Origin: Nepenthes gracilis
Taxonomy: Eukaryota > Streptophyta > Magnoliopsida > Caryophyllales > Nepenthaceae
Assembly (NCBI GenBank): GCA_033239525.1
Contig: BSYO01000004.1
Coordinates: 27,256,037 to 27,320,036, forward strand
Length of the DNA stretch: 64,000 bases
Reading direction: 5' to 3'
The position numbers and the translations under genes were made by a program. Below are positions 57,920 through 64,000 of the stretch, in pieces (the first letter of the stretch is position 1; each line of letters starts with the position of its first letter). The notes beneath the pieces were generated by a model. That model did no database searches. It was not told where the DNA came from and worked only from the letters and a program-made list of their open reading frames with translations.

Positions 57920-58790
57920 TTCAAATAAATAATTATAATTGAATTATCTTTTTTTTAAAAAAATTAAAAACTAGTTAAATTTAATCATTAAATTATAACC
58001 ATTTATTTAAAATTGAATAAATTTAAATTTAAAAAAATAATCTTTATCCCTTTAAAAGATGGAGCCCCCACAGGTGCCCCATTCTTCCGTGATTACCCTA
58101 TTTATCATTCACAAAACTTTGACTCATCAACTTTTTCCCAATCCTTAGACTTGATGCATGGGAGTGTACAATTTGTATATGTATTATAATTTTACAACAT
58201 ACAATAACCTTAAATATTTATAGATAAATATGATTTAGATAGATATGTAAACAATGGTGTGAATTACTCTCTCCTGCTGATAACGATGAATGCTGCAGCG
58301 GTTAGTGGTGTGATACAGAGGTCAGTATATATATTTTCCACCAACTCTTCACCCACGCCACCTGTTACGGTCCTGCTTCCTGGTCCACCAGTGCTCCCTG
58401 GAAATCACTTAACACACATGCAAGAAGCAGGCCAGTCTCTCTGGCAGAAGGCAAAATTGGAAAATAGGGAAACGGGAAGAGAAAATGAAGAAGAGAAGAA
58501 GGAGAGGGTTTGAGAGAGAAAGAGAGAAAGTACAGAAGAAATGCATAAGAAAAGTATTTTCATTCCCCTCAGCAGCCAAACGTGGCCTCCCCTATATCCC
58601 TAGTTGTCAGCTAACAGAAATCCAAAACAGAATGCAAACGACAGGTGGCGTGAATCAAGGGTGGAACGAAATATACGTATATATGTCCTACGTATCATTA
58701 TAATTGTGTAATACGTACGGGGATACGTATAATTATACGTATATGTATAATTGTGTGTGTAATTGTGTGTATTAGTTTGTATAGTATTTC
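57920..58790. other. Spacer between two solo LTRs
   Basis: The left half is AT-rich. At 58260-58620 a more balanced segment with a GA-rich centre (58470-58530) is open over 84 codons without a recognised domain. At 58670-58790 there is a cluster of ATACGTAT-type palindromes and TGTGTG runs. Confidence 0.45.
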
Positions 58791-58791
58791 T

Positions 58792-59474
58792 TGTTGGAGC
58801 AAAATGCGCGGAAGACCGAGCGGACACAACGCTCGGACAGGAAACGGAGGGCAAAGCTCTCGGACAGTCGGGAGAGGTAGAGAAAAATGTGAGAGGGAAC
58901 ACACGAATTTAACGTGGAAAACCCTTCTTTGAACAAGGGAAAAACCACGAAAGAATACACTATAAAGGATTGCTTACAAGTATTAGCTACACAAGCTCAA
59001 ACTAAAGTGAAACAATCACAAGTATACAACTTTCTCTCTCTATGATGTTTCTCTCACAAATCTCACAAAGTGGTTGCTCACAAAGGCACACACCACAACT
59101 CACCAACCTCTCTCACTACTCCATAAATGATCTCTGCACACCTATATATATACACATGAATAAAAATATATTATTCACTACCCTAGGAGTCTACCCAGCC
59201 ACCCTAGCGCCAGGGTGGCAGGGCATGTTGCCTGCCAGGCCGTCTGCCAGACGCACGCCTGGCAGGCCTGCAACTGTTTTGGAAGTTGTGGCGGCCCACA
59301 ACTTCCAATGCCCGCATTTATTGCTGCCGCGGATCATTAATGAGAGAATAAGTCAACGCACGCGTGGATGGAGTCCTCGTCCACATCCTCTCGGACATGA
59401 CGCCTCAACAGAGTCCTCGTCCATTATTCCAATGGAGTCCGCGGACAAAAGGCCACTCGGGAGTGACCCCAACA
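58792..59474 (-). mobile_element. Solo LTR (solo LTR-5) of the Copia-B family, perfect TTTCT duplication
   Basis: The 683-bp block runs TGTTGGAGCAAAA...GTGACCCCAACA with matching terminal inverted repeats (TGTTGG/CCAACA). It is flanked by TTTCT on both sides (58787-58791 and 59475-59479). Its right end and interior phrases such as GAGTCCTCGTCCA resemble the Copia-B LTRs at 39463 and 44302. A TATATATA TATA-like run is at about 59143-59152. No internal region is present, so recombination between LTRs has removed it. Confidence 0.9.
59230..59267. repeat. Perfect 11-bp GC-rich inverted repeat (hairpin)
   Basis: GCCTGCCAGGC at 59230-59240 and GCCTGGCAGGC at 59257-59267 are exact reverse complements around a 16-bp loop, which itself contains GTCTG and CAGAC. 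It lies just upstream (minus strand) of the TATA-like run of the solo LTR. Confidence 0.9.
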
Positions 59475-59482
59475 TTTCTGTC

Positions 59483-59800
59483 CTAAACCGTAAAGTCCTG
59501 GAAATGTCTCGGGGCTCTGGTGGATCGTGAGCTTTTTCGCAACTCCGTCGGCCAATTTGTATCTTCTGAAATTAAGCCCGTAACACCACCTTTGCTGCGT
59601 TCTCTCTTCGTCATCGTCTTCCTGCTGCACTTTCGCGGCATCCTTTTTCTTACCTCTAAATGTGGATCCTCACCATTAACGAGTGTGATAATGTGGATCC
59701 TCACCATTAGTTTTACGTGTTGGTTGGATATGCCTGTTTGTATTTTGTGAACTGCTGCCTCTGGAACTCTTGATTTTCGCAAAATCCTGACTGGGAATCC
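59483..59800 (-). pseudogene. Copia-like linker fragment
   Basis: The minus-strand frame 59782-59483 ends LRKSSRSTRAPRHFQDF, the kind of R-x-S-x-R-x-R-x-P segment found just before RT in Copia polyproteins, but no RT follows. The sequence beyond solo LTR-5 is non-coding. It could instead belong to an unrecognised gene. Confidence 0.35.
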
Positions 59801-59826
59801 TATTTGAATGTGGGAAGGCTGATATA

Positions 59827-60126
59827 TTATGGGAGGGTAATCAAAATAATTAGCATTTCCTCATTTTTAGTGATTACTTTGGTCAATTTCGTGTGCAGAT
59901 TGTCTTTATTTTGAGCACCCAATTCATCCCACGTTCCAGATTCGAAGTTACTGTCGCTGGCATTAACAACCAACGGACAGAATTTATCATCAAGGCCAAT
60001 GTTGGAGCCTCCGTAACATACAATTAAATGCATTTCGGTTGGCCAAAAAATGGGAAAGAGAACATTGTAATAGCGACCATTCGCAACTTGGAATTCACAG
60101 ATTTCATCCTCAACTGGGTAAGACAC
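59827..60126 (-). CDS. Unrecognised open reading frame, possibly an exon
   Basis: The 99-codon frame includes EICEFQVANGRYYNVLFPIF, CYGGSNIGLDDKFCPLVVNA and ESGTWDELGAQNKDNLHTKL. Amino-acid composition looks protein-like (aromatic- and Asp/Asn-rich, with two Cys), unlike most shadow frames here. A possible splice acceptor (TTACCCAG) lies just before VEDEICEF. I do not know the family. Whether it is a gene, a captured fragment or chance is open. Confidence 0.3.
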   Translation of the reverse strand: MSYPVEDEICEFQVANGRYYNVLFPIFWPTEMHLIVCYGGSNIGLDDKFCPLVVNASDSNFESGTWDELGAQNKDNLHTKLTKVITKNEEMLIILITLP

Positions 60127-60249
60127 TTTATTAACCTTTGTTTAACCTTCTCTTTGGAGTCCATAGACATCAAATGCTTGAACTTTCTAATGGAACGTAA
60201 AACAAAAACTTGATCTATCATATAAAATATCATTCATATGTACATCGAA

Positions 60250-60790
60250 TACAAAAATAAATTAAGGGTCAAAATGTTAACCTCTTGCCATTAATAATTT
60301 ATATCAGTTACTTGAATTACTGTAAAATTTTAATTAGTTTAGATCTTTTAAATTTTAGATACTTTTTAATAATACTGAATATTTAAATATCAAGTCTTAG
60401 AAACCCAAAAACCTAAAGCTTATATTATAGGTATTTTTTTTTATCAAAATATCTAAAGTAATGGTTATTATTAATGGTAAAAGTGGATAATTATGTGGAT
60501 ATCTCAAAAATTGGCTAACCTTGGACTAATTAATTGATTTTTTTTAATATAAAAAAAATCGGCATTCTTCTACTTGATTCATACATTTAATTGAATATCA
60601 TATCAAACACTCATCTTTTCATATTCCTAAGAAATAAAATATATGTATTGTGATAATAGGCCAAGTAATATCTTCTAGACATTATAGTGCGCCATGTTTT
60701 TTAAAATACTAACTAATATATGACAGTATTATTTAATAAATAAATATTATATTTATTATAGGTCTAAACGTTAATATTTTTTTAAAATAA
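60250..60790. other. AT-rich DNA, nothing recognised
   Basis: No motif is seen. It probably contains the decayed 3' end or LTR of the Copia remnant to its right. Confidence 0.4.
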
Positions 60791-60799
60791 GTTAATTAA

Positions 60800-63620
60800 T
60801 ATCTATATAAATAATGAAAAATATCACAAATAAATAAAAATTTTATTAAAAATATCATTATTTATACAATAAAAATCACGTAATAGAAACTAATCCTATT
60901 TCAACTACATGATTCTTGAATCTCAATAGTAATATGCCATTTGTTAAAAGATTAGGGATCATCAACTTAGTGCTAAGGTATTTAATAACCTTTGTTACTA
61001 AAAACTCTATGCAATGTGTTTGCTTTGGTTACTATTTTTATTATTTTTAGCCAATAAAAAAAGTAATTGAATTGTTGTAATATATTTATAATGGTCTCAA
61101 GATGGAATCTACTACTATAAATTCAAATGTAAAATTTCTCATCTATATGCCATGTCTTTTTGCCTTAAAATAAAAAAACCAACTTAGCCTCTATAATAGA
61201 ATTAGCTGTCAGAGTTTGCTTTATACTTATCAAATATATAACTCTTTCGACAAATATAAATAATATTCAAATCTTGGTTCACATGAAGCAATATATCGAA
61301 CAAAGTCCTAATTAAAACAGCCAAATATTTCTAGATTATCAATCTATTTATATAAGTATATAGTCTTTAGTATCTTAAAAATATCTCATCACTTTCTTAA
61401 CAGTTCTCTAATAATTCGTATCTAAATTACTTTGATATATTTCTAATATTTTTACGGCAAAAAAGATGTTAGGACATGTGCAAATATAGGCATATATCAG
61501 GATTCCAACAATGAAAGTATTTATAATATTTTTAATTTATTTCCTGTTAAGATTATTTTTGAATATTAGATTAAATTAAATCTATCATTCTTTACAATAA
61601 GAGTTACACATTATGAACAATCATTCATTCAAAATCTTTTTAAAACTTTATTGATATAGTTTTCCTTAGACAAATTCAAAAGATCTCGCAATCTATATAG
61701 ATTAATTTTAATATCAATGGCGTAAGATGTATCATCCATATTTTTCATTTTAAATTTATCAGAGAAAAATTATTTTATCACATACAATAACTATTTATAG
61801 TTAAATGTAAGTAAAATGTCATTAACATGTAAAATAAGAAAATATATCATTTTCCTACTGACCTTTTGGTATATACATTAATTCATAATATTCTCTTTAA
61901 AAATCAAATAAATAGATGATATTGTCAAACTTTAAATACAACGAAGGCTTATTTTATCGACATATGGACTTTTCGAGCTTATATACCAATTACTCATCAT
62001 TACTAGAGAAAAATACTATTTATTTCATATAAACTTTCACCTTTAGGTCACTATCGAAGAAAGTGGTTTTTATATTTATTTATTATAATTTTATATCGAA
62101 ATGGGTAACTAATACTAAAATTATATTAAAAAAATCTTTTTTAGATATAGAAAAAAGTCTCTATATAATCAATTTTATCATTTTGAATGAATTTCTTAAT
62201 AACGAATCTCGCTTTATATCTTTCAATATTATTCAATAAACCTTTCATTATCTTAGAGATCAAGTTGCACCCTATGTCTTTCATCAAATCAAGCAACTCA
62301 ATTAGATTTCAGACTCAATTAAATCTCGTGAAATTCATGCATTCCTCAATGGTATTATACCACAAATTTAATTTATTGTTACTTATAACTTGAAAGAAAG
62401 TTTGAGGATTATTTTTGACTGTAATATTATAATTAAATTCTTATAAATAAATAATATAATTATTAAAAATTGTAAATTTTGTTACTCTAATAAATATTCT
62501 TAATGTTATACCAACAGTTTCAAGAGGAGCATACTACTCAACTATCTCAGGTAAATTTCCAACAACCTAATTTATTGGAATATCATCAATAGCTTGTAAA
62601 ACTATATTAATTAATTTCTTAAAATCAATTTAAATTTGAGGGGTATTACGAATAACAATTAATCTATTATTTAAAGTAAAAGATCAAAAATTTGAATAAT
62701 TATTTTTAAATACTATATTTCTAAATCAATGACTCATAGTAATTAAGTTACTCTCAAAAAAATTTGACAATTCTTAATTTCATAATTCTAATATTTTAAT
62801 ATGGATAGTAGAATCTACATTTCTTAGACCTTTCAGCATGTTCATAAAATAAATACTGATAGTTTTTGGATCTAACTTTTTCTTTTATGAGTTATAAACT
62901 CTTATTTTAAACAATATTTTTGAATAAGTATATATCACAAACTCAATTTTTAACATTTTTATAATTTAAAATTTTTTTTGATACAACTTTTGTTGAAATA
63001 TAGTTTAACAAATATATAATCCTTTTAAGAATTTTAATTTACAATAAATTTGAAAGATATGAGTTGCCAAGTTTTAAGAATATTTGATTTGTTTTATTGC
63101 TACACCAATTTGGTCTAGAAAATCAAATATAGTATACTGAGCAACTGTTAGATACCTTTAAAAACTTTTTACAAAAGGATCATTTACTTATCCATCCCTA
63201 GTATACCTATTATAATATTTTTCTCATCTATATCACTCATAATTTTAATTTAATTTTTATATTATTTTCTTATTTCAGTTTTAAATATATTAAAAGTATC
63301 TAATACCTCACTTTTATTATAAAGTATATAAAGATATATCTATCATAAATAATTATCAATGAAAGAGATGAAATATTTTAAATCATGTGAATCTATATCC
63401 GAACAATAACTATCTGTATGTATGATCTCCAATATATTCAAGTTCCTCTTGACACCTTTCTTTATATTGTTAGTGTGCTTTCCTTTTATATAGTTTATAG
63501 AAGTTTTAAAATTAATAAAATTTAAAGTACCAAATATTATATTATTTGATAATTTTTTAATTTCTTATATGGAGATATATTTCAGTTTTTAATATAACAA
63601 TACAGAAAAATATTTATTTA
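60800..63620 (-). pseudogene. Decayed Copia pol (Copia-C): integrase, RT, RNase H
   Basis: From 63500 leftward the minus strand reads integrase core (KGKHTNNIKKGVKRNLNILE, IIHTDSYCSDIDSH, YFISFIDNYL near 63380). RT is at about 62260-61600 (ERYKARFVIKKFIQNDKIDY, then ILHVNDILL near 61830 in place of LYVDDILL, FKMKNMDDTSYAI and ENYINKVLKRF near 61670). RNase H pieces are near 61215-61000 (IKQTLTANSIIEAKLV). Stops and frameshifts abound and composition has drifted to AT. No LTRs were located; the 5' LTR and gag would lie beyond the right edge. Confidence 0.85.
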
Positions 63621-64000
63621 TAACACATTATTTAACACCATTATCGACATGCATAACAATATAAGATGTATTGTTTTATAAATTGATATAATAAAAATTA
63701 TCAGATAATTTATTATTTTTAATAATATTATACTTTAAAATAAACTAAAAAAAACTAAAAAATATAATAAAATATCTAAAAAGTGTATGTCTAAAAACTA
63801 AAATTAAATTTTTAGAGAAATTTAAAACATAAAAAGTCATTTTTAAATTTAAAATAAAGCAACTACTTAAAATAAAATTACACATTTTAATTTTCTTCAT
63901 ATATGAATGCATCTTATTTTTAGATAAGATATTCTACTTACTTTCCATTGACTTCCTTAATTATTACCACAATTGCAAGGAATTCAAAATATAAATTATA

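Noticed and set aside
59042..59530. A 162-codon plus-strand frame
   Set aside because: It lies inside and across the edge of solo LTR-5, so it cannot be a host gene; GC-rich LTR sequence keeps it open by chance.
1..64000. CRISPR arrays, bacterial operons, tRNA or rRNA genes
   Set aside because: No spacer-repeat pattern, no Shine-Dalgarno-led gene clusters and no cloverleaf or rRNA-like stretch was seen; this is eukaryotic nuclear DNA.

Overview
This is flowering-plant nuclear DNA. It is AT-rich, most of it is LTR retrotransposon sequence at many stages of decay, and two host genes with plant-type GT-AG introns stand out. The species cannot be fixed from the sequence alone. All retroelement coding regions seen here are broken by stops and frameshifts, so none looks able to move by itself.

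Positions 1-25,142 (minus strand) form one host gene that has been inflated by repeats. Four small exons (25142-25066, 20325-20256, 20163-20104 and 4987-4873) join in phase to encode the first 107 residues of a TMEM147-type (DUF2053) ER membrane protein. The rest of the gene lies beyond the left edge. Intron 1 (4.7 kb) holds a solo LTR and an unrelated exon-like fragment. Intron 3 (15.1 kb) holds a Copia element with both LTRs and a chimeric Ty3/gypsy element that is itself interrupted by a solo LTR. The visible part of intron 4 holds a decayed Ty3/gypsy pol.

Positions 25,143-47,400 are intergenic. They contain two tandem LTR-plus-leader units with a tRNA-Arg-like primer site (about 26,040-27,935), cut by another solo LTR (27,937-30,596). 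Next come an internally deleted Copia 3' end (about 31,180-32,290), a GC/purine-rich island (32,800-33,112), a long quiet AT-rich stretch, and a Copia element with exact boundaries and a perfect TATCC target duplication (39,463-45,118).

Positions 48,121-52,500 (plus strand) hold an apparently intact six-exon KANADI gene, closest to KAN4/ABERRANT TESTA SHAPE, a GARP transcription factor of ovule integument and organ polarity. Positions 52,501-64,000 hold Copia 3' fragments, two solo LTRs with perfect 5-bp target duplications (56,774-57,912, with a 51-bp minisatellite; 58,792-59,474, with a strong GC hairpin), an unrecognised minus-strand reading frame near 60,000, and a long decayed minus-strand Copia pol (about 60,800-63,620).

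Recurring themes are segmental tandem duplications inside retroelement coding regions (508 bp and 334 bp), solo LTRs as the usual end state, and LTRs of several families that carry a GC-rich, motif-repeating block just upstream of their TATA box.
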